Shown: positions 25,062 through 34,005 of the stretch, piece by piece
Numbering within the stretch: position 1 is the stretch's first letter
Layout: each line of letters begins with the position of its first letter
Assembly (NCBI GenBank): GCA_964194555.1
Contig: CAXMMT010000063.1
Location: 1 to 54,530 of the forward strand
DNA from: SZUA-217 sp964194555
Lineage (GTDB): Bacteria > Actinomycetota > Acidimicrobiia > Spongiisociales > ZC4RG35
Direction: 5' to 3'
DNA: 54,530 nucleotides
The notes under the pieces: model-generated
The model's input: only the letters and a program-made list of their open reading frames with translations
What the model was told of the DNA's origin: nothing
Databases searched by the model: none
Made by a program: the position numbers and the translations under genes

Positions 25062-26222
25062 TCATTTGCAGCCGTTGGCGATGAGACTGGGATATGGATT
25101 GACGGCGTCTCCCCTGTTGGGATACATACCGAAGTGAAGGTGAGGGTTTGAGCCTTGAGCATTTCCGGTGCTGCCCACATAACCGATGATGTCTCCCGCG
25201 CTCACCCTGCCGCTCTTGCCGAAGTCGTCCATATGGCTGCCGATATAGATCACTCCGTCGTCACCGGTCAGATTGAATTGCTTGCCGCCGATCGACCCGG
25301 TCTTGAAGGCAACGGTCCCGGACGTCGGGGCGTAGACAGGGGCACCGCGAAAGGAGCCCAGGTCAGTGCCCTGATGCCAGCGGGTTCCACCTCCTCTAGG
25401 GGCTCCCCAGCTATTGAAGAACCGGGCGTCCTCGACGGGACACACCCATCCGGAGCCGCCCGGGACAGCAAGGACCTGACCTACCTGGATCAGGTTGGGG
25501 TTGGAGATGCCGTTGGCTCTCGAGACCTCCGAGATTGTGGTTCCATGCCGGGCAGCTATGTCTACCAGTCGGTCTCCGCGCTTGACGATGTATGAGGTCT
25601 CACCTGTCCCGCCTCCCTCGGCAACATATCCCGGTCCGTCCAGTAAGAGGTGGTATCCGGTGTAGATCACACGATTGAGGATCCCGTTGGCGCGGGCAAT
25701 CTGTTCAACCGTCAAACCGTGGTCGGCTGCGATGCTCTCGATGCTCTCGCCCCGCTGAACAATGTGTGAGCCTGAATGGGTGGTGGGGGTGGATGGAGGC
25801 TTGACCACATCTCCGCCTGAGGTTTCGCCGGAACTTCCGACCGATGCGCTACCGGAGACGATGAGATTCTGGCCGATGCGTATGAGATTGGGTCTGGAGA
25901 TGCCGTTTTTCTCTGCCAGAGCTGATACCGACGATCCGTATTTGCGGGCGATCTTGCCCAGGGTCTCGCCTCGGGCGACTATGTGAATCACCTCGGACTC
26001 CCCCTCCTCGCCGGGGACTATCAGAACCTGGCCGATGTGGATGAGGTTCGGGTTGGTGATGTCGTTTGCCTCGACGAGCTCAGCCAGAGAGATTCCTTGC
26101 TCTCTTGCGATCTTCCCGAGTGTGTCACCGCGCTCCACCGTGTAATCAACCGAGAACAGTGTCACCAGCAACGCCAGACCTGCTCCTACGGCGAGAGCGC
26201 GAAAACGATTCTTTGCAGGCAT
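25062..26222 (-). CDS. LysM-repeat M23 metallopeptidase
   Basis: A 386-aa exported cell-wall protein. A hydrophobic N-terminus (about 8-25) is followed by four LysM repeats (about 27-69, 79-123, 153-195 and 210-254), three of which carry the GISxxNLIxIGQ-type pattern, and a C-terminal M23 domain with H283 and D287 (RWHQGTDLG) and H361/H363 (NPHLHFG). LysM repeats bind peptidoglycan; the M23 domain cuts peptide cross-links. The anchor or signal lacks a clear cleavage site. It lies 47 bp downstream of rlmN. Confidence 0.93.
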   Translation of the reverse strand: MPAKNRFRALAVGAGLALLVTLFSVDYTVERGDTLGKIAREQGISLAELVEANDITNPNLIHIGQVLIVPGEEGESEVIHIVARGETLGKIARKYGSSVSALAEKNGISRPNLIRIGQNLIVSGSASVGSSGETSGGDVVKPPSTPTTHSGSHIVQRGESIESIAADHGLTVEQIARANGILNRVIYTGYHLLLDGPGYVAEGGGTGETSYIVKRGDRLVDIAARHGTTISEVSRANGISNPNLIQVGQVLAVPGGSGWVCPVEDARFFNSWGAPRGGGTRWHQGTDLGSFRGAPVYAPTSGTVAFKTGSIGGKQFNLTGDDGVIYIGSHMDDFGKSGRVSAGDIIGYVGSTGNAQGSNPHLHFGMYPNRGDAVNPYPSLIANGCK

Positions 26223-26269
26223 TGAAGGCAGACTCCTTCAGCCCCTGAAACCGCTCCGCGGAGGTGAGA

Positions 26270-27310
26270 CTAACCAGCTTGGGATCGTTTACCAGCCAAA
26301 ACCCTGAGTTGGCCACAGGCCGCGTTGATGTCCTTGCCCCGGGTGTCTCTAATCGTCACATTGACGCCTAGCGACTCCAGAATCCGGGCGAACTCGGCAA
26401 TATGCAATCTCGACGACGCCTGCTCGTTGCTGAGAGGAGTCGGGTTGAGAGCAATCAGGTTGACATGTGCCCTGAGACGCTTTGCGATGGCTGCGAGTTT
26501 TCTCGCCTGGTCATCGGTGTCGTTGACCCCGTCCATCATTGTCCACTCAATGGACAACCGTCTTCCCTTCTTCTCGAAGTAGTTCCACGCCGCCTCCTCC
26601 AATCTCTCGATCGGGTACCGCTTGTTGATTGGGACGAGCGACGATCTCAACTCGTTATCGGCTGCGTGGAGGCTTATCGCCAGATAGACGGGCCACGGAT
26701 CCTCGGCGAGACGGTTGATACCGGGAACCATGCCCACGGTCGACACCGTGATCGAACGCGCCGACATTCCCATCACCTCGATCATCCGGCGCAATGCTTC
26801 ACGAACGCGGTCATAGTTGGCGAGCGGTTCTCCCATGCCCATGAACACGACATTGGTGACCCGATCGGGTACTCCCGGCATTCCAATCTGACGCAGGAAT
26901 GCCTGGGCGTAGGCCACTTGGGCCACTATCTCGCCTGCTTCGAGATGGCGTTCGAACCCGAACTGGCCAGTGGCGCAGAAAGTGCAGGCAAGGGCGCAGC
27001 CGGCCTGACTCGAGATGCAGAGGGTCGCCCGCTTGCGGTAGCCCATGAGGACCATTTCGATGGCCGCGCCGTCGGTGGCGCGGAACAGCCACTTCCTCGT
27101 GGTTCCCCGGTCCGACGTCTGCTCCATCTCCAATCTGAACGGCCAAAGCGTCTCGGCCAGCTCGGCTCGCAACCTTCCGGGGAGGTTGGTCATGTCTTCG
27201 GCGTGTAGTACCGGAGTTCTGTAGAGCCAATCACGCAACTGGTTGAGACGATACGAAGGCTCGTCGCCAACTACCCCAGCCAGATCCTCCGGAGCGTGGA
27301 GGTATGGCAC
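26270..27310 (-). CDS. rlmN: 23S rRNA (adenine-2503-C2)-methyltransferase RlmN
   Basis: A 346-aa radical SAM enzyme that methylates A2503 of 23S rRNA and often A37 of some tRNAs. The cluster motif is SSQAGCALACTFCATGQ (CxxxCxxC), followed by NVVFMGMGEPLANYDRV, ITVSTVGMVPGI and SLHAADNELRSSLVPINKRYP; the C-terminal part has IRDTRGKDINAACGQL with the catalytic cysteine. I chose GTG at 27310, four bases after the stop of the upstream gene; an upstream in-frame extension is proline-rich and overlaps that gene. Confidence 0.95.
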   Translation of the reverse strand: MPYLHAPEDLAGVVGDEPSYRLNQLRDWLYRTPVLHAEDMTNLPGRLRAELAETLWPFRLEMEQTSDRGTTRKWLFRATDGAAIEMVLMGYRKRATLCISSQAGCALACTFCATGQFGFERHLEAGEIVAQVAYAQAFLRQIGMPGVPDRVTNVVFMGMGEPLANYDRVREALRRMIEVMGMSARSITVSTVGMVPGINRLAEDPWPVYLAISLHAADNELRSSLVPINKRYPIERLEEAAWNYFEKKGRRLSIEWTMMDGVNDTDDQARKLAAIAKRLRAHVNLIALNPTPLSNEQASSRLHIAEFARILESLGVNVTIRDTRGKDINAACGQLRVLAGKRSQAG

Positions 27311-27314
27311 GTCA

Positions 27315-27635
27315 CTACGTGGATTGCTGGGCTTGCTCGATCCAGGAGCGAGCGCGGGCGGCACTGACGCCGGCCGCTTCGGCAACGGAATCCGGCGAGG
27401 CATCAGCCAGGGAGGCAATGTCTTCGATCCCGGCCTCCGCGAGTCGTGTGGCGAATACGGGGCCTATCCCGTCAATCACCTCAATGCTCTGACCGGTGTC
27501 GGCGCGAGGAGTTCGGAACGTGGGTGGTTCGGGTTCTCTCGAGGTCGCCACAGAGACAAAGCGGTCTCTCATCGCCCACAGCACGGCTACTGCCCCGCCG
27601 ATCAGCCCGATTGTCTTGGCAATCTTCTTCAACAT
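27315..27635 (-). CDS. membrane-anchored helix-hairpin-helix protein
   Basis: A 106-aa protein with an N-terminal hydrophobic segment (about 7-22) and a C-terminal helix-hairpin-helix domain (IEVIDGIGPVFATRLAEAGIEDIASLADASPDSVAEAAGVSAARARSWIEQA), of the type in DUF4332 and DNA polymerase beta-like HhH proteins. Such domains bind DNA or proteins non-specifically. It is translationally linked to rlmN, whose start is four bases beyond its stop. A role is not known. Confidence 0.75.
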   Translation of the reverse strand: MLKKIAKTIGLIGGAVAVLWAMRDRFVSVATSREPEPPTFRTPRADTGQSIEVIDGIGPVFATRLAEAGIEDIASLADASPDSVAEAAGVSAARARSWIEQAQQST

Positions 27636-27680
27636 GCCGCCAAGGGTACCCGTCTTGGGGCGGTGCTCTACGCTGGCCCG

Positions 27681-28697
27681 ATGAAGGTCGACTTTTACTT
27701 CCCGCCATCTCCCCCGGATGCCGCTTCGGAACTTGCTCGCAACGCCCAGAAGATGGGGTACGACGGGTTCTTTTCAGCCGAGACCCAGTACGACCCGTTC
27801 CTGCCTCTCGCGTTTGCCGCCGACGCCGCACCAGGGCTCGAGTTGGGTACGGCGATCGCTGTTGCTTTTCCCCGTTCGCCGATGGTTATGGCGATGACGT
27901 CGTGGGATCTTTCGCGGCTATCCAAAGGAGGATTCCTGCTCGGCCTTGGCACCCAGATTCGGGCTCACATCACCCGACGGTTCAGCACAGAGTGGGGGAG
28001 TCCGGGACCGAGATTGAAGGATTACATCCTCGCGGTGAGGGCGATCTGGGATACATGGCAGAACTCGACCCCTCTCGAATATGAGGGCGAGTTCTACAGC
28101 TTCTCTCTAATGACACCTTTCTTCGATCCAGGCCCCATCAGACACCCCGACATCCCTGTCTACATCGCGGGTGTCGGCCCCTACCTGAGTGCGCTTGCCG
28201 GCGAGATCTGTGACGGATTCCATGTGCATCCATTCCACACGGTCGCCTATCTCGATGAGATTGTTCTGCCGAACATGACAAAGGGCGCGGAGACGGCGGG
28301 ACGTTCGATGGAGGATGTGGAGCGGACAACCACAGTTTTTGTCATGACGGGTGAGAGCGACTCGGATGTCGAGCAGGCAATGGCCCCTGTTCGTCAGCAG
28401 ATTTCGTTTTATGCGTCGACTCCCTCGTACAAGCCGGTATTGGAGGCGAGCGGATGGGACTTCGGCGATGAGCTTCACTCGATGTCGAAGAGAGGTCAGT
28501 GGGCGGAGATGGCCGATGTTGTCCCCGACCAGGCGGTTCTCGATGTCGGGGTCGCTGCTCCCATCGACAAGCTCGGGCAGGCGATCAAGGACCGCTACGG
28601 CAACCGGATTCAACGCTTGGGGTTCTACACGGTTGGCTCAACAATGGGCATCGAGCCCGACGCGCTCGGGCAGGTGATCACAGACCTGAAGTCCTAG
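27681..28697 (+). CDS. LLM class F420-dependent oxidoreductase
   Basis: A 338-aa luciferase-like TIM-barrel protein. Indicative segments are MKVDFYFPPS, NAQKMGYDGFFSAETQYDPFLPLAFA, LELGTAIAVAFPRSPMVMA, KGGFLLGLGTQIRAHITRRF, LKDYILAVRAIWDTWQN and PVYIAGVGPYLSALAGEICDGFHVHPF; these match an actinobacterial subgroup of F420-dependent LLM enzymes. The substrate is unknown. The ATG at 27681 begins 45 bp from the divergent HhH gene. The stop overlaps the convergent gamma-glutamyltransferase by four bases. Confidence 0.87.
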   Translation: MKVDFYFPPSPPDAASELARNAQKMGYDGFFSAETQYDPFLPLAFAADAAPGLELGTAIAVAFPRSPMVMAMTSWDLSRLSKGGFLLGLGTQIRAHITRRFSTEWGSPGPRLKDYILAVRAIWDTWQNSTPLEYEGEFYSFSLMTPFFDPGPIRHPDIPVYIAGVGPYLSALAGEICDGFHVHPFHTVAYLDEIVLPNMTKGAETAGRSMEDVERTTTVFVMTGESDSDVEQAMAPVRQQISFYASTPSYKPVLEASGWDFGDELHSMSKRGQWAEMADVVPDQAVLDVGVAAPIDKLGQAIKDRYGNRIQRLGFYTVGSTMGIEPDALGQVITDLKS

Positions 28698-30247
28698 AAG
28701 AGGAGGGCCGTGGCTGTGTCGACCCTCGGGTCGGGTGCGGAGCGACGGTTATCCCCTTCCAACTCGATCAAGGAGAGCGGTCCCCATCCGGGTTGCATCG
28801 CGTCGAGTTCCTCGATGACATGTCCCCGCGATCGCAGATCGGTGAGTGAGGCAGCGGACATTCCGGGTTCAACCAAGAGTCTCGATGCTGAGTAAGGGCC
28901 AAAACCGGAGATAGTCCAACGCGGGGCCGACTGTGCCGTCTCGAGTTCGGCACCCCCAAGGATCGCATCCGCCCCGACTTGCGCGACAAGCTGTGGTTGA
29001 ACTGATCCGCCACGTGTCCCAAGCATCCACTTTGGGTCGGCACCGGCGGTCCAGAGGGTTGGCGACAGTGTGTGCAGCGGCCTTTTCCCCGGAGCCAGCT
29101 CGTTGGCGTGTCCGGGAGTGAGACTGAACCCTCCACCGCGGTCTTGCAACAGAAACCCAGATCGGGCGGCGCCAAAAGGGGACCCCGTGCCCCGGTAGTT
29201 CGATTGGATGATGGACACAGCCATTCCACTGGAATCTGCGACACAGAGGTAGGCGGTGCCCGACGCCGTTCCAATGCCCTTCGGCCAAGTACCTGATTGA
29301 TTGCTGGAGACACTTGCGGCCGCCCGCTCCAGCCGACCCCTATCCATGAGAATGTCCGCGGGAACGGCAAGATGGTCGGGGTCGGCCACGAGGTCGTTGC
29401 GCTCCCAGGCCAAGCAGCGGTATGCCTCGATCAGCAGGTGTCTGCGAAGTGGACTCTCGAGGTCCTCTGGTGGCGCCAGCATCTCGAATACGGAGAGTGT
29501 GGCCGGACCGAGGTAGCTCTGAGAGTTGGGTGGGACCGTCCAGGCGTCGAGTCCGGCGACGTGGGCCCCGATCGGGTCGACCCACTCCGCCTGGATCGAA
29601 TCCATGTCCTGGAGAGTTATCAGACCACCGACGGCTTCGACAATGTCCTCTCCGGCCTGGCCCTTGTAGAAAGAGTCGCGTCCCGACCCGGCAATCGATT
29701 CGAGGGTCGCGGCCAGGTCGAGACGTCTGATGATGTCTCCTCGCTTCACCGGCCGTCCACCGGGATAGAGATCCGCAATTGACGGGTTGTCCCGATATAC
29801 CCCGGCCATCCTGGTGAAGGCCCTCTCTTGCTCCGTCGAGACCTCGAATCCCGACCTGGCGAGGTCGATCGCAGGGGCGAGGGCGTCGGCAAGTGGCAGA
29901 GCACCGAAATTCTCGGACAGGGCCACGAAGCCGTCGACACACCCGGGAACGGTGACGGTCAGCGGATGATCTCGGGGTACCTCGGTCTCGTCGGCGTCGC
30001 GCAAGATGGCTGCGCTTGCATTGGACCCCGATCTGCCTGATGCATTCAGGGCTTTGGGTTTATCCCAACCCGGTCGATGAACGAGGGCGAAGAGATCGCC
30101 GCCGATACCCGATGTCTCCGGTGCCACCACTCCCTGTGCCGCCACCGCGGCAAGGGCGGCGTCGACGGCGTTGCCACCGTTGGTGAGAAGCTGTCTACCT
30201 GCTTCGGCCGACAGATTGTGTGGCGTGGCGACAGCGTTGGAGGTCAA
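28694..30247 (-). CDS. gamma-glutamyltransferase family protein (Ntn hydrolase)
   Basis: A 517-aa gamma-glutamyltranspeptidase-like enzyme. It shows the N-terminal block (NLSAEAGRQLLTNGGNAVDAALAAVAAQGVVAPETSGIGGDLFALVH), the autoprocessing region (TASGTAYLCVADSSGMAVSIIQSN, with the probable nucleophile Thr after SG), and FGAARSGFLLQDRGGGFSL. There is no signal peptide, unlike classical periplasmic GGTs, so it may act in the cytoplasm on gamma-glutamyl amides or related compounds. The start overlaps the stop of the 206-aa gene upstream by four bases. Confidence 0.88.
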   Translation of the reverse strand: MTSNAVATPHNLSAEAGRQLLTNGGNAVDAALAAVAAQGVVAPETSGIGGDLFALVHRPGWDKPKALNASGRSGSNASAAILRDADETEVPRDHPLTVTVPGCVDGFVALSENFGALPLADALAPAIDLARSGFEVSTEQERAFTRMAGVYRDNPSIADLYPGGRPVKRGDIIRRLDLAATLESIAGSGRDSFYKGQAGEDIVEAVGGLITLQDMDSIQAEWVDPIGAHVAGLDAWTVPPNSQSYLGPATLSVFEMLAPPEDLESPLRRHLLIEAYRCLAWERNDLVADPDHLAVPADILMDRGRLERAAASVSSNQSGTWPKGIGTASGTAYLCVADSSGMAVSIIQSNYRGTGSPFGAARSGFLLQDRGGGFSLTPGHANELAPGKRPLHTLSPTLWTAGADPKWMLGTRGGSVQPQLVAQVGADAILGGAELETAQSAPRWTISGFGPYSASRLLVEPGMSAASLTDLRSRGHVIEELDAMQPGWGPLSLIELEGDNRRSAPDPRVDTATALLF

Positions 30248-30864
30248 GAAACCTTGAGGTCGGGGAGCATGCGATTGAGCGCGTCGAGGACAGCGCGGAC
30301 CACCGCTTTGGTCTCGTCGTCGTCGGCGAAGGCCGACCCGATGAGAACTCGCTCACTCACCTCGGTGACCAAAACGACCTGCGCAACAGCGATCCTTCGG
30401 CTGCCCAGGGTCGTAACGTCCACGAAGGCGATCGCCAGGGCGGCCGTATCGTGTATCGCTTGCCGTACGGCCTCGATGGTGGCCTCCGCAATCTGGCGGG
30501 GTCTCGTCGCAGAAGACGCCGCACCGGCCGCGGTTCCCAGCAGGAGGCTGTCCTGCCAACGCAACGTCACTGTGACTTCGGCCTTGGCGCCTTCGAGCGC
30601 TTCTGAGACGTCGACGACGGCGGGTCGAATCCCGCCGTCGAGGTCGGCGTCGGCCAACTGGACGACTGACACAACCCGACGGTCGATATCGATTCCGAAG
30701 AGAGCCTGACCGAGTGACTGGACGTCCCTGACCAGTTGTTTGGGCGCCTTGTTGCGACGTGCCAGAACATGAATCTCGTTGACATGGCCGTTCTCGGCAA
30801 CCACCCGGGCCGCCTCCACACCGTCGATGCGGCCTATCTTTTCCTGGAGCGCGACATAGTCCAT
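30244..30864 (-). CDS. conserved hypothetical actinobacterial protein
   Basis: A 206-aa soluble protein. The N-terminal part (IGRIDGVEAARVVAENGHVNEIHVLARRNKAPKQLVRDVQSLGQALFGIDIDRRVVSVVQL) resembles a small alpha/beta ACT-like or BON-like fold seen in actinobacterial hypotheticals; the second half (TVTLRWQDSLLLGTAAGAA...IAVAQVVLVTEV) has alternating strands and helices. I cannot give a function. The gene is translationally coupled to the gamma-glutamyltransferase downstream. Confidence 0.65.
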   Translation of the reverse strand: MDYVALQEKIGRIDGVEAARVVAENGHVNEIHVLARRNKAPKQLVRDVQSLGQALFGIDIDRRVVSVVQLADADLDGGIRPAVVDVSEALEGAKAEVTVTLRWQDSLLLGTAAGAASSATRPRQIAEATIEAVRQAIHDTAALAIAFVDVTTLGSRRIAVAQVVLVTEVSERVLIGSAFADDDETKAVVRAVLDALNRMLPDLKVS

Positions 30865-30944
30865 TACCGGCCAGCGTACCGAGGATCAGGTCTATTTTTG
30901 GGCCTTAGGACCGTGATTCTCTCTTGTGGGGTGGGGGTGATCGG

Positions 30945-31203
30945 TATAGATTGCATCTTGCTGGAAGCTATCCGGGGCTGTGGGGCAACCGGTCACCTGA
31001 CCGTTAGCCCTTTACCCGGTGGGCGAAGTCAGGGGCCTTTTGACATGTGAAGGTTCCCGGTTCATGCCGGGGAATGGGGTGAGTTCGGCGTCGGACATTC
31101 GTCTTTTCAAGCAAACTACCGCCCATCTACCTAGCGGAGCGGAATGTCGCATCGGCACGCAACGCCGGTGAAATAAGACATCGAAGGTGAGCGTGGCAGA
31201 GCT
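30945..31203 (+). ncRNA. structured leader RNA of unknown class upstream of the HD-GYP genes
   Basis: The 500-bp stretch from 30865 to 31365 has no normal gene. A possible promoter is TTGTGG (30924) with TATAGA (30945), spacing 15. The region after it can fold into several stems: GGGCT...AGCCC enclosing CGGTCA-CC-TGACCG (about 30976-31010), CCCGG...CCGGG (31057-31071), CCGC...GCGG (31119-31137), and ATGTC...GACAT enclosing CATCGGC-ACGCAAC-GCCGGTG (about 31144-31181). I compared it with c-di-GMP, c-di-AMP, cobalamin, SAM, glycine, tmRNA and SRP patterns without a match. Confidence 0.4.
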
Positions 31204-31293
31204 ATGAAGGTCCGTTTGATCCGAATTCTCGCTGCCGCTGCCAGCCTGGCCGCATTGATCGCGGCCGGCTCGGCTTCAGCAAGGATCGGCTGA
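31204..31293 (+). CDS. short orphan signal-peptide-like ORF (29 aa)
   Basis: MKVRLIRILAAAASLAALIAAGSASARIG: a textbook export signal with basic start, hydrophobic core and ASA cleavage site, then a stop. There is no mature protein. The stop is inside a 20-bp tandem duplication. It may be a remnant of a secreted protein gene, or a regulatory leader peptide between the structured RNA and the HD-GYP gene. The Shine-Dalgarno is poor (AAGGTGAG about 14 bases upstream). Confidence 0.35.
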   Translation: MKVRLIRILAAAASLAALIAAGSASARIG

Positions 31294-31315
31294 TGTCAGC
31301 AAGGATCGGCTGATG
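31276..31315. repeat. 20-bp perfect tandem duplication
   Basis: Two perfect 20-bp units, 31276-31295 and 31296-31315, beginning TCAGCAAGGATC, span the end of the orphan signal-peptide frame. Each unit ends in TGATG and so carries a possible stop/start junction. It is probably a recent replication slippage. Confidence 0.85.
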
Positions 31316-31365
31316 AATGACGCCAACTCACCACCCACTTCGGGCAACATGTCACCCGGGGTCCA

Positions 31366-32763
31366 ATGAGGTTGCTCAAAAACAGTCCGGTGGGGAGGCG
31401 TTACCAGCGTCTTCATCCTTCGGTGCAGCGAAAGCTAAGGATCGCTGTGCCCTATTCAGTGATGGGCATAGTCGTGCTGATCGTCACCTATTTCCTATCA
31501 GATCCCCCTGACTGGGGCCTTTGGATCGTCTTCGCTTCATTGTTCGTCCTACTCGAGTTCTTTGCGGTCGAAGTCAACGACCGCCTCTTTCACAGCTCAT
31601 CGATCATGGTGGTGATGACCGCCGGGGTCATCTTTGCCCTCCTGGCAGACTCGGATGCCCTTTTTGCGATGGCTTTGATGGCCGGGGTTGCTCTCTTCAC
31701 GCCCCTCGACTTCAAGGAAAAACGCTGGTTTCAGCCGATGGCCAACTTCGGTCAGTTGGCCCTGTCCGGCGCCGCCGCCGGGCTTCTGCTTGATCTGAAT
31801 CTTCCTGACATCGAGGTGGCCACCACCCAGGTGCTGCTCCGGGTAGCGGTCGCGTCCACACTGGCCTCTCTGGCCTATGTCACTCTCAACAACATGATGG
31901 TGCGTCGGGCGGTGAAGACCGTCTACGGAAACGACAACCTCCAGCCCTGGTCCCAGATGAACGTCCTCATTGGTGGTCAGGTTGTCATGGGTCTTCTTGG
32001 CGGTCTCATCGGTGCTGCCTACGAGATTGCCGGCCGTCCTTCGGCGGTGCTGGTCCTGATTGTCGCCGTCTACGGCATCGGGCACATATCGCTGTACGCC
32101 TTCTCCCAGCTTCGCGAGTCCCATCTCAGTGCTATCCGCGGTTTCGTCAAGACCCTCGAGGCCAAGGACATGTACACCAGGGGCCACACCGAGCGGGTCG
32201 CCTACTTCTCCCAGATGATCGGTGAGGAGCTGAGCTTCACCGGAACCCAACTGGAGACGGTCAAATGGGCTGCGCTCATCCATGACCTGGGCAAGCTGGC
32301 GGTGCCCACCGACCTGATCCGCAAGAAGGGACGGCTCAGCGATCAGGAGTACGCCCAGATGAAGTCTCACGCTCATCTGGTCGAGGAGATTCTCGCCGAG
32401 GTCGACTTTCTTCAGCCGATGGTGGAGATTGCCTCCGGTCATCACAGCCACTTCGACGGTAACGGATATGGAGGCAGTGGTCACACCCAGGGGGAGACAC
32501 CCAGTCTCGAAGCCTGCATCGTCGCGGTGGCCGATGCTTTCGATGCCATGACGTCGGCGCGTTCCTATCGCATGGCCCTGTCCCAGCAGTACGCGTTGGG
32601 CGAGTTGAGGAAGCACTCGGGTGCCCAGTTTCATCCAGATGTTGTCGATGCCTTCGAGCATGGTCTAGCCAAGACCGGTCGAACCTGGGGTGCTCCGCAT
32701 GTGAACGATGAGGAGATGGCAAGACGTCTTGCCGAGCAGCCGGAGTTGACTCTTCGTGGTTAA
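31366..32763 (+). CDS. membrane HD-GYP-type cyclic-di-GMP phosphodiesterase
   Basis: A 465-aa protein. The N-terminal half (about residues 25-250) has seven or eight hydrophobic helices. The C-terminal half is an HD-GYP domain with H274 (RGHTERV), H306-D307 (LIHDLGKLAVP), K310, the H-H pair in GHHSHFDGNGYGG, and VADAFDAMTSARSYR. The GYP triad is changed to GYG. HD-GYP enzymes hydrolyse cyclic di-GMP. The downstream HD protein overlaps it by eight bases. The start ATG follows weak Shine-Dalgarno sequence. Confidence 0.88.
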   Translation: MRLLKNSPVGRRYQRLHPSVQRKLRIAVPYSVMGIVVLIVTYFLSDPPDWGLWIVFASLFVLLEFFAVEVNDRLFHSSSIMVVMTAGVIFALLADSDALFAMALMAGVALFTPLDFKEKRWFQPMANFGQLALSGAAAGLLLDLNLPDIEVATTQVLLRVAVASTLASLAYVTLNNMMVRRAVKTVYGNDNLQPWSQMNVLIGGQVVMGLLGGLIGAAYEIAGRPSAVLVLIVAVYGIGHISLYAFSQLRESHLSAIRGFVKTLEAKDMYTRGHTERVAYFSQMIGEELSFTGTQLETVKWAALIHDLGKLAVPTDLIRKKGRLSDQEYAQMKSHAHLVEEILAEVDFLQPMVEIASGHHSHFDGNGYGGSGHTQGETPSLEACIVAVADAFDAMTSARSYRMALSQQYALGELRKHSGAQFHPDVVDAFEHGLAKTGRTWGAPHVNDEEMARRLAEQPELTLRG

Positions 32764-34000
32764 CTGGAGCCCCCGAACGATCGCGGCCGCTTCATGGCTG
32801 TTCCCCTTTGTAGCCGGCGGCGTCGGGCTCTACGGGGCAAGCATGGCGACAACGGATCCGATCTCTCTCCTCATTGCCGCGATGGCCCTGGTGCTCGCTT
32901 CCCTTGTCGGTGTTGCCACTTCGAACTCCGGCAACCGATTCACCACCGGTCTTGCTGTGGCTGCTGCCATCCCATTTGTCTTCTCCGGTGACACCGGTGT
33001 TGATCTTGCCGGGACATTGGGCGCCTACGGGGTCGGTCTTGCCGCCGTTTGGGTGGTTCGTTATGCCCGTGGCGAGAAACACCGTGACCTGTTACCAATG
33101 ATGGTCCGTCGTTTTGGCGGATATGTGACCTACGCGGTGGTGTACTCGGGGGTGCGCATCGGGGCGTTCTCCGACCTCTCCGGTGGGTGGGAGGACCTCG
33201 TTCCGTTCGTCGTTGCTGTGATGGCGTGGCTCGCCGTTGAGGTCCTCCTCAGGGCGCTGCTCATCCTCGGGCCCCGTGAGCTTTCCAGGACGTACCTCGC
33301 TCGCGCCATCATTCATGACATCAATGTCTTCGTCGGTCTTGCCCTCACCGGGGCGCTGTTTGGCGAGCTGTTTCCGGCAATCGGCTGGTGGGCGCTTCCC
33401 ATAGCCCTCCTTCCCTATTCGTTTGCTCACTCGGCGTTCAAGCGATTTCAGGAGACCAAGGTCACCTACAAGCAGACAATTCGCGCGTTGGCCCGCATCC
33501 CCGAAGTGTCGGGGCTCGCGGTCGACGGCCATGCTGACCGTACGACCCAACTGGCAACATCGATCGCCATGGAAATGGGTCTCGGGCCGTCCCAGGTCGA
33601 GGGTGTCGAATACGCCGCTCTGATGCACGACATAGGCCGTGTCAGCCTCAACGAGCCCAACGTCGTGAAGATGGGTTACACCGACGATGACATCGCACGT
33701 TGGAGCTCGGAGATAATCGCCGAGTCGCCCTATCTGGAGCGTGTTGCCAAGGATGTGCAGCAGCAATACGAGCCGTATCGCAATCCGGGAGAGCAGGAAG
33801 ACCCAGGAGTCTCCATCGTCTCGCGCATCATCAAAGTCTCGGCGGCATATGACTGGAAGGTCCACAAGGACGGCAGATCACCGCTCGAGGCCCTCGAGGG
33901 GTTGCATGCAGGCGCCGCATACGAATTCGACCCCGATGTCGTCGCCTCACTGCGCCGGCTTCTCGAAGCCCGTGGTGTCCTGACACCGGCGCGGACCTAA
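32756..34000 (+). CDS. membrane protein with degenerate HD-GYP domain
   Basis: A 414-aa companion of the preceding gene, with about eight N-terminal helices and a C-terminal HD domain (DGHADRTTQLATSIAMEMGL, AALMHDIGRVSLNEPNVV). Where HD-GYP enzymes have HHExxDGxGYP it has QQQYEPYRNPGE, so several metal ligands and the signature are lost; it is probably non-catalytic or a binding partner. The start is GTG at 32756, inside the end of the first gene. Confidence 0.85.
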   Translation: MVNWSPRTIAAASWLFPFVAGGVGLYGASMATTDPISLLIAAMALVLASLVGVATSNSGNRFTTGLAVAAAIPFVFSGDTGVDLAGTLGAYGVGLAAVWVVRYARGEKHRDLLPMMVRRFGGYVTYAVVYSGVRIGAFSDLSGGWEDLVPFVVAVMAWLAVEVLLRALLILGPRELSRTYLARAIIHDINVFVGLALTGALFGELFPAIGWWALPIALLPYSFAHSAFKRFQETKVTYKQTIRALARIPEVSGLAVDGHADRTTQLATSIAMEMGLGPSQVEGVEYAALMHDIGRVSLNEPNVVKMGYTDDDIARWSSEIIAESPYLERVAKDVQQQYEPYRNPGEQEDPGVSIVSRIIKVSAAYDWKVHKDGRSPLEALEGLHAGAAYEFDPDVVASLRRLLEARGVLTPART

Positions 34001-34005
34001 ACCCA

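Noticed and set aside
26223..26269. Cyclic-di-AMP riboswitch upstream of the LysM/M23 gene, a common location in actinobacteria
   Set aside because: Only 47 bp separate rlmN from the gene, and only a vague similarity to the 3' end of the class (GTTAG..CTCACCTC) is present; the full aptamer cannot fit.
30945..31203. Cyclic-di-GMP (GEMM) riboswitch before the HD-GYP genes
   Set aside because: The GCAAAC string at 31110 looked promising, but the tetraloop/receptor and the GACGCAAAGCC strand are missing and the pairings do not fit.
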